Shown: positions 54,209 through 62,786, counted from the stretch's first letter. The stretch: DNA of 64,000 bases from Dehalococcoidia bacterium (GCA_025361145.1 JANYAV010000002.1:1-64000), one strand, 5' to 3'. The notes: a model not told the origin generated them from the letters alone. Numbers and translations: made by a program.

Positions 54209-54877
54209 TTAAATTACTTTTTGCTTTACTTTAAAACTTTTTACTTTAAATTTGACTTTTGATCTTTGACTTTTGATTTCCTCCCACCTCCTGATCCCCC
54301 ACACCATCCCAAACCTGATCATAAACCCCAGGGCGATTGTAGCTAGAATAGACGGCACCAGCCCGATGTTCCAGGGTAGGTGGCCTTTTTGAAGTACCTG
54401 CTTGCCGATTGCTCCGATACTGACGTACATTGCTTCCCACACCACCAGAGCGATCAATATACCTGCGATGAATTTGCCAAATTGAATGCGCATCAAACCA
54501 GCCGTTATCGATAGCGAGACCTTTAATGGAATCACCAGCCGGAAAAATAAAATTGCCGGCAACGTTTTACTGCCTAGCTTAATCTTAACCTGCTCCAGCT
54601 TGTCCGGAGTTACCTTCAGAAATTTGGGGAAGCGCTCTATAAAACGTAACCCCAGATGTTTGGCTAAGACATAAGCCGTCAACGCCCCGGCCAGTCCTCC
54701 TAGCAGAATGACCGCGATAATCGCTGCGCCAGTCAAATACTGGGCGGTTGCTATCTGCCAGCCGGCGTACATCAAAGCAGCCTGGGTCACTCCCGGGAAG
54801 GGAATTCCCATCTCCTTGAGTGTCTGGGCTATCAATGCCGAGATTATGATGGCTGTATCCGCCGACGAAATTATCAT
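54209..54877 (-). CDS. DedA/VTT-family membrane protein
   Basis: A 222-residue protein with the VTT fold: GIPFPGVTQAALMYAGW, then GGLAGALTAYVLAKHLGLRF and FFRLVIPLKVSLSITAGLM with the conserved Arg. DedA proteins flip or recycle lipids such as undecaprenyl phosphate. The C-terminus (SQRSKVKFKVKSFKVKQKV) is the translation of a low-complexity AT-rich repeat and is probably an extension by mutation. It starts 2 bp after the CDP-alcohol transferase, so the two are translationally coupled. Confidence 0.87.
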   Translation of the reverse strand: MIISSADTAIIISALIAQTLKEMGIPFPGVTQAALMYAGWQIATAQYLTGAAIIAVILLGGLAGALTAYVLAKHLGLRFIERFPKFLKVTPDKLEQVKIKLGSKTLPAILFFRLVIPLKVSLSITAGLMRIQFGKFIAGILIALVVWEAMYVSIGAIGKQVLQKGHLPWNIGLVPSILATIALGFMIRFGMVWGIRRWEEIKSQRSKVKFKVKSFKVKQKVI

Positions 54878-54879
54878 AC

Positions 54880-55551
54880 TTATTCCCGGTTATGCAGCCT
54901 GTTTTTTATTACCTGGTAATACTCATAGACCAGTTGCGCTCCGAGTAGGATGCACAGCGTCGCTACCACCGGGGTGAACCAATCTATACCTCGGAAGGCG
55001 TATAAAACCATCAAAATCGGTAGTATCCAGTACCTCAATAGGTGTTGAAGGGGACCGGCATAGGCGTGCAGCAGCCAATCAGATTTCTTATCTAGGTTTC
55101 TCCTGATTACGGCCAGCCACCAGGATTGAGTAATCAGGAATACATATCCCGCGCCCAGCAATCCAGTTATCATTTTTTGTTGTATTAATACCAGAGGTAA
55201 AGCGACGACTAGCAGATTATCAATGGTTACATCCTCAAATTTTCCCAGGTCATTGTCGTGTTTTAGTGCCCTGGATAAATCACCATCGATCCAGTCCATA
55301 AAATAAAAAGCAGCCAGTGCCACAATCGACCATTCAAATTGTTGTCTGATCCAGAGAAAGCCGAAAACCAATATTATTAAAAAGCGGAATATTGAAACGT
55401 GGGATTGGTTAAAATGCAGGCGGATTAAAAGTGAACAGATGGGTGACGTTAGCGGACGGCGCGCTATTATAAATTTATTAGCGAAATAAGGAGCTAAACC
55501 CCTGATCATTGCCCAGGTCTTTAATGCCCTTTCTTGCTCGCTATTTTTCAA
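54880..55551 (-). CDS. CDP-alcohol phosphatidyltransferase, paralogue 2
   Basis: A 223-residue membrane protein with DWIDGDLSR, then GKFEDVTID, the complete CDP-alcohol motif, again with Ser in place of Ala. It shares the layout and the HFNQSH (LHFNQSHVSIFR) segment before the motif with paralogue 1 (MHINQSHLTLSR). Coupled with the DedA gene. It may make a phospholipid headgroup or glycolipid. Confidence 0.88.
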   Translation of the reverse strand: MKNSEQERALKTWAMIRGLAPYFANKFIIARRPLTSPICSLLIRLHFNQSHVSIFRFLIILVFGFLWIRQQFEWSIVALAAFYFMDWIDGDLSRALKHDNDLGKFEDVTIDNLLVVALPLVLIQQKMITGLLGAGYVFLITQSWWLAVIRRNLDKKSDWLLHAYAGPLQHLLRYWILPILMVLYAFRGIDWFTPVVATLCILLGAQLVYEYYQVIKNRLHNRE

Positions 55552-55709
55552 TTATAAGCCTCTCCTGAATTCAGGTTATTATACAATACTCGCGGAGTTT
55601 ATTACATAATATAATGAAAGGAACGGTCGATTGACAATACTCAGGTGAGACGTTAATATCATGGTATCCATTTTATAAATTCAGAAAAATTTAACTATGG
55701 GGTATAAAA

Positions 55710-56426
55710 ATGAAAGTATTCTTGGGCATTATTATCGGTATCGTAGTAGTAGTGGTTATCGGGGTGCTTGTGCTCGGCTACCTGGGCTTTGTTCCCGGAC
55801 TTTCTAATCTTATGGGCGCCAATAAGCCAGCCAAGCTGGGTGGCACTTATAGCGCGGCCGACTATACCAGTGTTATGTCTAAAACCGGTATTCAAATGAA
55901 CGACAACCTGGCTAACAGGTATCTCCCCAAGAGCCAGAAAGTTTATGGGCCACCCAAGACGGTCAGTGTGGACATGACCCCCGCTGAAATTCTGGCTATA
56001 CTTAACACCAAGCCCATGTCTCCGAATGTTCCTTTTAAGGATTATGATCTTCGTATTAACGCGGATAATTCTGTAGAGGCTTCTGCTTTATTGGAGGTTG
56101 ACAAGATAGCCAACAACGATCAGATTCCCCAGGAAGTCAAAGACGCTCTAAAAAGCGTCAATGACGCCGGTCTCAAAGAAGTGCCTGTCTATATGAAAGG
56201 AGATGTCTCCGTCGTCAACGGCCAGTTGAATTACACTGCTGAAGATATTAAAATCGGTAAGCTTTCAATTCCTGCCGGGCAAGTCAATGACGCTAAGAGC
56301 CAGGTCTCAAATTATTTCCAAACTCTTGAGTCACATATCCCGGGGCTTTCAATTAAAAATGCTAGCATTATTAACGGCAAACTCCATTTTGACGGCACCG
56401 TCCCCAGTTCCGTCAGTGCTAAATAA
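55710..56426 (+). CDS. Membrane-anchored protein of unknown function
   Basis: A 238-residue protein with an N-terminal signal anchor (residues 4-27), then an extracellular soluble domain, including PAEILAILNTKPMSPNVPF and a C-terminal region IKNASIINGKLHFDGTVP that looks like a lipid-binding or sandwich fold. Not recognised. It ends at a terminator. Confidence 0.75.
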   Translation: MKVFLGIIIGIVVVVVIGVLVLGYLGFVPGLSNLMGANKPAKLGGTYSAADYTSVMSKTGIQMNDNLANRYLPKSQKVYGPPKTVSVDMTPAEILAILNTKPMSPNVPFKDYDLRINADNSVEASALLEVDKIANNDQIPQEVKDALKSVNDAGLKEVPVYMKGDVSVVNGQLNYTAEDIKIGKLSIPAGQVNDAKSQVSNYFQTLESHIPGLSIKNASIINGKLHFDGTVPSSVSAK

Positions 56427-56445
56427 AAGTTAAATCTAAACTATT

Positions 56446-56487
56446 AAAAGACAAGGGAAGAGCAACATTTTCTTTCCTTGTCTTTTT
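56446..56487 (+). terminator. Intrinsic terminator after the membrane-anchored protein
   Basis: AAAAGACAAGG (56446-56456) pairs with CCTTGTCTTTT (56476-56486), the stem running on through a G.T pair. A T-tract follows. Confidence 0.85.
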
Positions 56488-56607
56488 GTTATATACTCAT
56501 AGCCACGCGGATACGCCTGGGAGTATTATCACTGCTTTTAACATACGCGCTATTTGAAATTAGTTCATGATCTGAACAATAGATATTTATCCCTCAAGGA
56601 ACAAAAG

Positions 56608-57090
56608 ATGAAAATAAAAATTTGGAATTATTTAGCCTTAATGCTTTTATTACTGATGTTATTTACGGCTGGTTGTACTGGGGCAAACACTCAATTGAGT
56701 CCGTCTCCGGCGACGACAATTATCCCGTCAAATGTTGTATCACCGACCACCCCATCAGTTGTTATACCTACGATTACCCCGCAGGAGGCTTATAACTTGA
56801 TACAGAAAAGCGCGAATAACTCCGATTTTGTCATACTTGATGTCAGAACTCCTGACGAATTCAACAGCGGGCATATCGCCGGTGCGGTTAACATTGATTA
56901 TTATTCCCCGGAATTCAGGGCGAATATCAGTAAATTAGACAAAAATAAGCAATATTTAGTCTACTGCAGAACCGGCATACGGGCAGAGGATGCCACTAGC
57001 ATAATGCTGGATATCGGATTTAAAAAGGTCCAAAACCTTATCGGTGGCATTACTCAGTGGATTCAGGGTGGGTATCCCACGCTAAAATAA
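56608..57090 (+). CDS. Rhodanese-domain lipoprotein
   Basis: 160 residues from the ATG at 56608, with AAGGA upstream; an ATG at 56554 would make an odd leader. The lipobox is TAGC (residues about 19-22), followed by a Thr/Pro linker and a single rhodanese domain: VILDVRTPDEFNSGHIAGAVNI (as LDVRTPDEF and GHIAGAVNI), with active-site Cys in VYCRTGIRA. It should transfer sulfane sulfur at the outer membrane face. Confidence 0.92.
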   Translation: MKIKIWNYLALMLLLLMLFTAGCTGANTQLSPSPATTIIPSNVVSPTTPSVVIPTITPQEAYNLIQKSANNSDFVILDVRTPDEFNSGHIAGAVNIDYYSPEFRANISKLDKNKQYLVYCRTGIRAEDATSIMLDIGFKKVQNLIGGITQWIQGGYPTLK

Positions 57091-57137
57091 GCTTAACGAC
57101 ATTACGCGAATCGTCGTCTGTATTCAGTTAAGTTGGT

Positions 57138-57896
57138 CTAATAGGCCGTCCAGCCGGCATCTGCTGTGATAATCGCGCCGTTGATAAAGCTGGAATCTTC
57201 ACTAGCCAGGAAGAGCGCGACTTTAGCGATTTCCTCCGGCTCTCCTATTCTGGGATTTAAATTCATGCCTAACATTGCTCTTTCCATGCCAAATTGATTC
57301 GGAGCTGTGATGGTAGACCCTATATTGGTATTAACCCCGCCGGGAGCAATGGCGTTGCAGCGGATACCTAGTTTAGCATATTGAAAGCCCACATTTTTAG
57401 TTAATCCTATGACCGCATGTTTCGATGCTGTATAGGCTGTCCCCGCTCTGGAACCTTGAAGTCCTCCAGCCGATGCTATATTGATAATAATTCCAGATTT
57501 CTTTTCGATAAATATAGCCAGCGCTTTTCTGGTTCCACGCATGGGCCCGGTGGCATTCACAGCGAATACTTTTTCCCAGAGCTCATCAGTTAAGGCGGCC
57601 GCAGGCACAAAATTGTCCATTATGCCGGCATTATTTACTAGAATATCTAAAGTGCCGTATATACTTACAGCTTTATCGATCATATTTTGAACATCAGCTT
57701 CTTTGGTCACATCCGCTATTACGGCTGTAGCAATTCCACTTTTGGCTGTTATCTCGGTGACAACTGTATTTATCGTATCCACTTTGATGTCCGCTACGAT
57801 CACTTTAGCGCCTTCTTGCGCATAAAGCATCGCTATTGCTTTACCCATGCCAGATCCGGCGCCCGTTACTACTGCCACTTTATTTTGAAGTTTCAT
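57138..57896 (-). CDS. SDR family oxidoreductase
   Basis: A 252-residue classical SDR: TGAGSGMGKAIAM, NNAGIMDNF, catalytic Ser in NIASAGG and YTASKHA, and the ending IITADAGWTAY. The strand-2 residue is Asp (VIVADIK), so NAD(H) is likely. It is 25-30 percent-type similar in layout to the operon SDR but is a separate subtype. Single gene; substrate unknown. Confidence 0.9.
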   Translation of the reverse strand: MKLQNKVAVVTGAGSGMGKAIAMLYAQEGAKVIVADIKVDTINTVVTEITAKSGIATAVIADVTKEADVQNMIDKAVSIYGTLDILVNNAGIMDNFVPAAALTDELWEKVFAVNATGPMRGTRKALAIFIEKKSGIIINIASAGGLQGSRAGTAYTASKHAVIGLTKNVGFQYAKLGIRCNAIAPGGVNTNIGSTITAPNQFGMERAMLGMNLNPRIGEPEEIAKVALFLASEDSSFINGAIITADAGWTAY

Positions 57897-58053
57897 CTAT
57901 TTAGCCCTCCTGGTTCTATACTATTAACATTATATACGTAAATAGCTGCAAAACTAGTCATAGCAATACTGTCTTTACTCTATTAGAATAACTTGGGTAG
58001 TTCGATGACATCCCCTAGTATCAGTTCTGCTGCAAAATGGTAGCAAAAACAAG

Positions 58054-58089
58054 AAAAGCCCTTGAGCCTTTAATAACTCAAGGGCTTTT
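58054..58089 (-). terminator. Bidirectional terminator after tRNA-Arg
   Basis: A perfect 13-bp stem AAAAGCCCTTGAG/CTCAAGGGCTTTT (58054-58066 with 58077-58089), 14 bp from the tRNA 3' end on the minus strand, with T-rich sequence beyond. Confidence 0.85.
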
Positions 58090-58102
58090 TAGCTATAAAT
58101 AG

Positions 58103-58178
58103 TGGTGCGCCTGGAGGGATTCGAACCCTCGACCACCGGTTTCGAAGACCGATGCTCTATCCACTGAGCTACGGGCGC
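58103..58178 (-). tRNA. tRNA-Arg (anticodon TCG)
   Basis: Minus strand: acceptor GCGCCCG/CAGGCGC with one C-A mismatch (positions 6 and 67), D-arm GCTCAGTGGATAGAGC, anticodon stem TCGGT/ACCGG with loop CTTCGAA, T-arm GAGGG-TTCGAAT-CCCTC, and encoded CCA. It reads CGA. Confidence 0.94.
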
Positions 58179-58226
58179 ATGAGGCTAAATTTAACTTATA
58201 ATTTACATAACTCCAGAATTTGTCAT

Positions 58227-58451
58227 TTAATCGTTACCAGACCCTCCAGTTAGTAACACTCCGTCCAATAACTCATTTGCATCACTTTGTCTGCCTTCTA
58301 TTATATGAGAATACACAGTCATTGTAAAAGCTGCCGAGGCGTGGCTAAGGGCTTCAGTAATGACCTTAGGTGGTGCTCTGCGTAATAGAATAAACCAAGC
58401 GAATGTATGTAGAAGGGCGTTAAAGCTCTCTTGTCTTGACCATGCTGACAA
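58227..58451 (-). pseudogene. Tyrosine recombinase C-terminal remnant beside tRNA-Arg
   Basis: The 74-codon frame ends with APPKVITEALSHASAAFTMT then VYSHIIEGRQSDANEL, the C-terminal third of an integrase. The box II LRHT is now LLHT (catalytic Arg lost) and LGH is now LSH; the Tyr is kept. The rest of the gene is missing. It marks a second old integration event, near tRNA-Arg. Confidence 0.8.
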
Positions 58452-58540
58452 GCATTGCGTAAAAGGTTATTATTAGGGTAAAGGTGTGCCCTGATGCCGG
58501 TGAAGCAGATCGCGGACCGGTTTTTACGCGGAGAGGTGTT

Positions 58541-59677
58541 ATGGTTACTTTCTGTTATACTGAATTTGCCCCGGCTGAGAGAAGTTCCCCGGCTGAGATT
58601 GCCGCTCAGGTGAGACGAGTTGCGGAATTTGTCGGTCAGTCCGGCATCCTTGACATGGTGCCAGAAGCTCTTTTGATTCTAAATCAGAACCGCCAGATTG
58701 TTTTTGCTAACAACAACGCTATTCAGCTGCTTGAGTCAGACGAAGAGAACACAATCTATGGTCTGCGTCCTGGTGAACTTTTAGACTGTACGCACGCATC
58801 AGAATCTACTTCCGGCTGCGGTACTACTAAATTTTGCAGTGCCTGCGGTGCTGTCAAGGCAATTCAAAGCAGTTTGAGCGGAGCTGAGGCTATCGAGGAA
58901 TGCCGTCTTAACCAGAAAAAAAGCGGTAACGCTTTGGACCTTAGAGCCTGGGCTTTTCCCCTAAAGGTAGCTGAGCAGCTCTTCAGTTTATTCGTAATTA
59001 CCGATATCAGCGATGAGAAAAGAAGACGTATACTGGAGCGTATATTTTTCCACGATATTCTTAACACTGCCAGCGGGATTTTCAGCTTTGCTGAGATTCT
59101 GGGAGAGCTTGATGCCGCCGAAATTAAGGAGTTTCAAGGCCATATCTACAAACTCAGTACTCGCCTGATTGATGAGATTAACTCTCAGAGAGACCTGATG
59201 AAAGCTGAAAATCATGAATTGACCGCTAACTATAAAGAGGTCGATTCTTTGAGTTTTATCACCGATCTTACTGCTCTTTATAGTAAGAACGATGTGGCTA
59301 AGGGCAAAAATGTGGTGATGGCGCCTGATTCTCAGTTGGTCACCTTCACTACTGATCCTGTGCTACTGGCTAGAGTGCTGGGCAATATGCTGAAGAACGC
59401 ACTAGAGTCAACTGGACCAGGAGAGACAGTTACATCCAGCTGCCGCAAAATTGATAACAAGGTGCAATTTAGCGTCCACAACCCCTGTTTTATATCGCAG
59501 GAAATCCAGTTACAAATCTTTCTTCGTTCCTTCTCTACCAAAGGTGCAAATCGTGGTCTGGGCACCTACAGCATGCGTCTCCTGAGCGAGCGTTATTTGC
59601 AGGGGAAGGTCTGGTTTACTTCATCTAAGGAAGACGGCACCCGCTTTTATGCGTCATATCCTCTTTCCATCCAGTAG
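58541..59677 (+). CDS. PAS sensor kinase with a Cys-rich PAS insert
   Basis: 378 residues from the ATG at 58541, which has GGAGAGG upstream; GTG 58484 is the alternative. The PAS domain (LDMVPEALLILNQNRQIVFANNNA, as ALLILNQNRQIVFANN) contains CTHASESTSGCGTTKFC and CGAVKAI, four Cys that could bind a redox or metal cofactor. The phosphoacceptor is the atypical FFHDILNTASG, and the ATPase domain has NMLKNALES and RGLGTYSMRLL. Probably a cytoplasmic redox or metal sensor. No response regulator adjacent. Confidence 0.85.
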   Translation: MVTFCYTEFAPAERSSPAEIAAQVRRVAEFVGQSGILDMVPEALLILNQNRQIVFANNNAIQLLESDEENTIYGLRPGELLDCTHASESTSGCGTTKFCSACGAVKAIQSSLSGAEAIEECRLNQKKSGNALDLRAWAFPLKVAEQLFSLFVITDISDEKRRRILERIFFHDILNTASGIFSFAEILGELDAAEIKEFQGHIYKLSTRLIDEINSQRDLMKAENHELTANYKEVDSLSFITDLTALYSKNDVAKGKNVVMAPDSQLVTFTTDPVLLARVLGNMLKNALESTGPGETVTSSCRKIDNKVQFSVHNPCFISQEIQLQIFLRSFSTKGANRGLGTYSMRLLSERYLQGKVWFTSSKEDGTRFYASYPLSIQ

Positions 59678-59720
59678 CAGCCCCTCTCTTAGTTGGAAAT
59701 GACTTTTAGCCGCAATCAGG

Positions 59721-59750
59721 TTGCTAGAGCCACGCTTTCAATGTTATAAT
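59721..59750 (+). promoter_or_regulatory. Sigma70-type promoter of tRNA-Gln
   Basis: TTGCTA (59721-59726), an 18-bp spacer and TATAAT (59745-59750), ending 11 bp before the tRNA 5' end. Confidence 0.72.
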
Positions 59751-59761
59751 CTCTACTGTAC

Positions 59762-59835
59762 TGGGGGTTAGTCTAGTGGTAGGACAGCGGACTCTGACTC
59801 CGCGTGCGGAGGTTCGAGCCCTCCACCCCCAGCCA
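59762..59835 (+). tRNA. tRNA-Gln (anticodon CTG)
   Basis: Complete cloverleaf on the plus strand: acceptor TGGGGGT/ACCCCCA, anticodon stem GCGGA/TCCGC with loop CTCTGAC, T-arm GGAGG-TTCGAGC-CCTCC, and encoded CCA. It reads CAG. Confidence 0.96.
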
Positions 59836-59911
59836 TTATCTACGCATTACAAACTACCCCGATTAGAGCTGCGGTAAATTACTTTTTTAACTACTAACTA
59901 TTAATAACTAA

Positions 59912-60055
59912 TTACTTCTTGTGCAATAACGAAGCTCCGCTAACATCCATCTTGCCGGCCGCGGCTGTACCTTTATAATTCAAGGTGGATGCGCCGGAAA
60001 CCTCAACGTCCAGTTATTCGTTAACAGCCGGAATACGTACAGGATCGGCTAAATA
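59912..60055 (-). pseudogene. Remnant of a DUF2807 (head-GIN) protein
   Basis: On the minus strand the frame reads LDVEVSGASTLNYKGTAAAG then KMDVSGASLLHKK and stops, the C-terminal end of the DUF2807 repeat family. An in-frame stop codon precedes LDVEV (60014-60016) and no start is found, so only the end of the gene is left. The preceding 59836-59911 is low-complexity AT-rich DNA. Confidence 0.6.
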
Positions 60056-60174
60056 AAAGGTTGATAATTTGCACAAACTGACCTATCATAATAGTTGGAA
60101 CCTTTCCACGAATCTATTGACGGCTGTAGCACTATGTTACGCCGGCCAAAATTTCAGTCTCGGAGGATTTTCAG

Positions 60175-62679
60175 GTGTCTGAACAAACTTTTATTAATTG
60201 TGGCCAGGGTGGCCCGGTTAAGGTTCATGTAAAGGATGGCAAAATCGTCAGGCTTCGCCCGTTAGTTTTCGATACTACCGATGGACCTTCCTGGAAGATC
60301 GATGCACGCGGGCAAAGCTTTACTCCTCCGCGTAAAGCCTGTTTACCTCCTTACTCAATGACTGAGAGAGTCAGGACTTATTCTGAGGATAGAATTCAGT
60401 ATCCGATGATCCGGGTGGATTTTGATCCTAACGGTGATCGGCATCCTGAGAATCGCGGTAAATCCGGTTATCGCCGCGCTACCTGGCAAGAAGCACTCGA
60501 CCTGGTGGCGGGAGAAATGAAACGCATCCGCGCTAAATACGGTGCATCTGCTATAATGTCCCGTACTTCGTCTCATCATAACTGGGGTAATATAGGCTAT
60601 CGTGCCAGCACCTGGTCCAGATTTTTTAATCTGATTGGTTTTACCGAGGTGCTGGATAATCCCGATAGCTGGGAAGGCTGGCATTGGGGCGCTCCACACG
60701 CCTACGGTTTATATTGGCGGCTGGGGTTGCCTGAGCAATACGATTTACTGGAAGATGCCCTGAAAAATACCGATATGGTGATTCACTGGGGCAATGATCC
60801 TGATTCAACCTTTGGTGTTTACGGCGGACAGGAATCAGCGATTTGGCGTGTCTGGTTGAAAAAGCTGGGCATCAAGCAGATTTTTATTGATCCTTTCTGT
60901 AATTATTCAGCAGTGACCTTCGGCGCCAAGTGGATTGCCCCTCGTCCCGGAACGGATGCAGCTATGGCTGAAGCCATCGCCTATGTCTGGTTAAAAGCTG
61001 GTTCTTATGATAAGAAATATGTAGAAACCCACACTCAGGGATTCGAGGCTTTTAAGAGCCAGATACTGGGTGAAACGGACGGGACTGCCCGCACTCCGAA
61101 ATGGGCGGCCGAGATTTGCGGTGTGCCCGAGCGCGTCATTACCGCGCTGGCTAAAGAATGGGCCTCTAAGCGTACTATGTTGGGAGCTGGGTCGAGAGGC
61201 GCGGAATCAGGTGCTTGCCGTCAAGCCTATGCTACCGAATGGCCGCGCTTGATGATCTATCTGCAGGCTATGCAGGGTTGGGGCAAACCCGGGGTGAACT
61301 TCTGGGGGACTTCCATGGGCGCTCCCTTTAATATTGAACCCGAGTTTTTTGGTTATAACGTAGGCGGCATGAACTTCGTGGCCAAGAAAAAACCGGTCAA
61401 TCCGATAAAACAGAAAATTCAGCGCTTACTGGTGCCGGATGCTGTCTTGAACCCTCCTATTAGCTGGAACGGCCCTGGGATTTGCGGTGGTTCTATTGAA
61501 CAGCAGTTCCAGAAATTTACTTATCCTATGGAAGGCAATTCCGAGGTCAAGATGTTTTACCGCTACGGCGGTTCCTTTATTAGTACTATGATAGACACCT
61601 CCAAGTGGCTTAAGATGTACCAGAGTCCCAAACTTGAGTTTGTGGTTAACGAGGACTGCTGGTTCTGCAACGAGACCCGCTATGCCGACGTAATATTGCC
61701 GGCTTGTACCAATTTCGAGCGTAATGATATTGGCGAATGGGCGCTGCCCGGCGGAGCTTCTTTGCATGGTTCCTGCGAATGTAATCATCGCGTAATCGTC
61801 TATCAACAGAAATGTATCGAACCTATGTTTGAATCCAAGAGCGACTATTGGATCTTGACTCAATTAGCTGATAGATTGGGGCTTAAAGAGGAATATACCG
61901 AAGGCAACACGGAAGAAGATTGGATAGAGAAGTTTTTCTATGCTACCGGGCTGCCCAAGGTCATCTCCTTCGATGCCTTCAAGAAAAAAGGTTATTATAT
62001 GGTACCCGTACCTCAGAATTATAAACCTACCCCCGCAATGCGCTGGTTTTATGAAGGCCGTGATTGCGATACTCCTGATACTGGTAATCCCAAATTGGGA
62101 ACGGATAAGGCTAAAGAACTCAGTTCTTTCAGCGGCAAGATTGAATTTGTCTCAGAGAGCTTAAAGAAATTTACCCCTGATGATCAAGAGAGGCCGTTGA
62201 CCGCCCGCTACATTCCCAGCTGGGAAGGTTATAACTCAGATCTGACTGCAACCTATCCATTGCAGTTGATTTCGCCTCATCCCAGGATGTCTTTCCATAC
62301 TCAACATGATACGCATGTCCCCTGGTTATGTGAGATTCCGGCCAACCGTATTTTTAAAGATGGTTATTACTGGCATGTTATCAGGATCCATCCCGTGGAT
62401 GCCGACGCCAGGGGTATTAAGAATAAGGATATCATTGAGATATACAACGACCGAGGTTCCGTACTGGGAATAGCGTATGTCACCGAAAGAATGCGTCCCG
62501 GTGTGCTCCATTCGTATGAGGGTTCATCCTCTTACGACCCGATTGTGCTTGGCAATCCGGCTAGTTCAGATAGGGGTGGATGCGTGAACCTGCTAACTCC
62601 TTCCCGCTTAATCTCTAAAAATGTTCCCGGTATGGCTCCCAACTCCTGCTTGATTGAAGTCAGGCGCTGGGAAGGATAG
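60175..62679 (+). CDS. Molybdopterin oxidoreductase of the pyrogallol-phloroglucinol transhydroxylase alpha type
   Basis: An 834-residue DMSO-reductase-family protein starting at GTG with CGGAGGA seven bases upstream. There is no N-terminal Fe-S Cys motif and no Tat signal, so it is cytoplasmic. The segments WKIDARGQSFTPPRK, SSHHNWGNIGYR and NPDSWEGWHW, and the late SYEGSSSYDP with RGGCVNLLTP, closely follow the transhydroxylase large subunit. His134, Asp164, Ser165 and Tyr394 fall at a constant offset of 10 from the residues I recall as catalytic (His144, Asp174, Tyr404) and Mo-ligand (Ser175) in that enzyme. The matching Fe-S beta subunit is 27 kb away at 32527. Dehalococcoidia may have paralogues with other substrates. 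Confidence 0.85.
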   Translation: MSEQTFINCGQGGPVKVHVKDGKIVRLRPLVFDTTDGPSWKIDARGQSFTPPRKACLPPYSMTERVRTYSEDRIQYPMIRVDFDPNGDRHPENRGKSGYRRATWQEALDLVAGEMKRIRAKYGASAIMSRTSSHHNWGNIGYRASTWSRFFNLIGFTEVLDNPDSWEGWHWGAPHAYGLYWRLGLPEQYDLLEDALKNTDMVIHWGNDPDSTFGVYGGQESAIWRVWLKKLGIKQIFIDPFCNYSAVTFGAKWIAPRPGTDAAMAEAIAYVWLKAGSYDKKYVETHTQGFEAFKSQILGETDGTARTPKWAAEICGVPERVITALAKEWASKRTMLGAGSRGAESGACRQAYATEWPRLMIYLQAMQGWGKPGVNFWGTSMGAPFNIEPEFFGYNVGGMNFVAKKKPVNPIKQKIQRLLVPDAVLNPPISWNGPGICGGSIEQQFQKFTYPMEGNSEVKMFYRYGGSFISTMIDTSKWLKMYQSPKLEFVVNEDCWFCNETRYADVILPACTNFERNDIGEWALPGGASLHGSCECNHRVIVYQQKCIEPMFESKSDYWILTQLADRLGLKEEYTEGNTEEDWIEKFFYATGLPKVISFDAFKKKGYYMVPVPQNYKPTPAMRWFYEGRDCDTPDTGNPKLGTDKAKELSSFSGKIEFVSESLKKFTPDDQERPLTARYIPSWEGYNSDLTATYPLQLISPHPRMSFHTQHDTHVPWLCEIPANRIFKDGYYWHVIRIHPVDADARGIKNKDIIEIYNDRGSVLGIAYVTERMRPGVLHSYEGSSSYDPIVLGNPASSDRGGCVNLLTPSRLISKNVPGMAPNSCLIEVRRWEG

Positions 62680-62702
62680 CTCATACTTCAGATCTAAAAG
62701 TT

Positions 62703-62732
62703 GGGGCAGCTAATTTTAGCTGCCCCTTTTTT
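62703..62732 (+). terminator. Intrinsic terminator after the molybdoenzyme gene
   Basis: GGGGCAGCT-AATTTT-AGCTGCCCC (62703-62726) followed by six T; 23 bp after the stop codon. Confidence 0.9.
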
Positions 62733-62786
62733 CTTTGACGCCTTGGATTGTTCCGTTTACTATGAAAATAGGAAGGCTGAAAGGAA

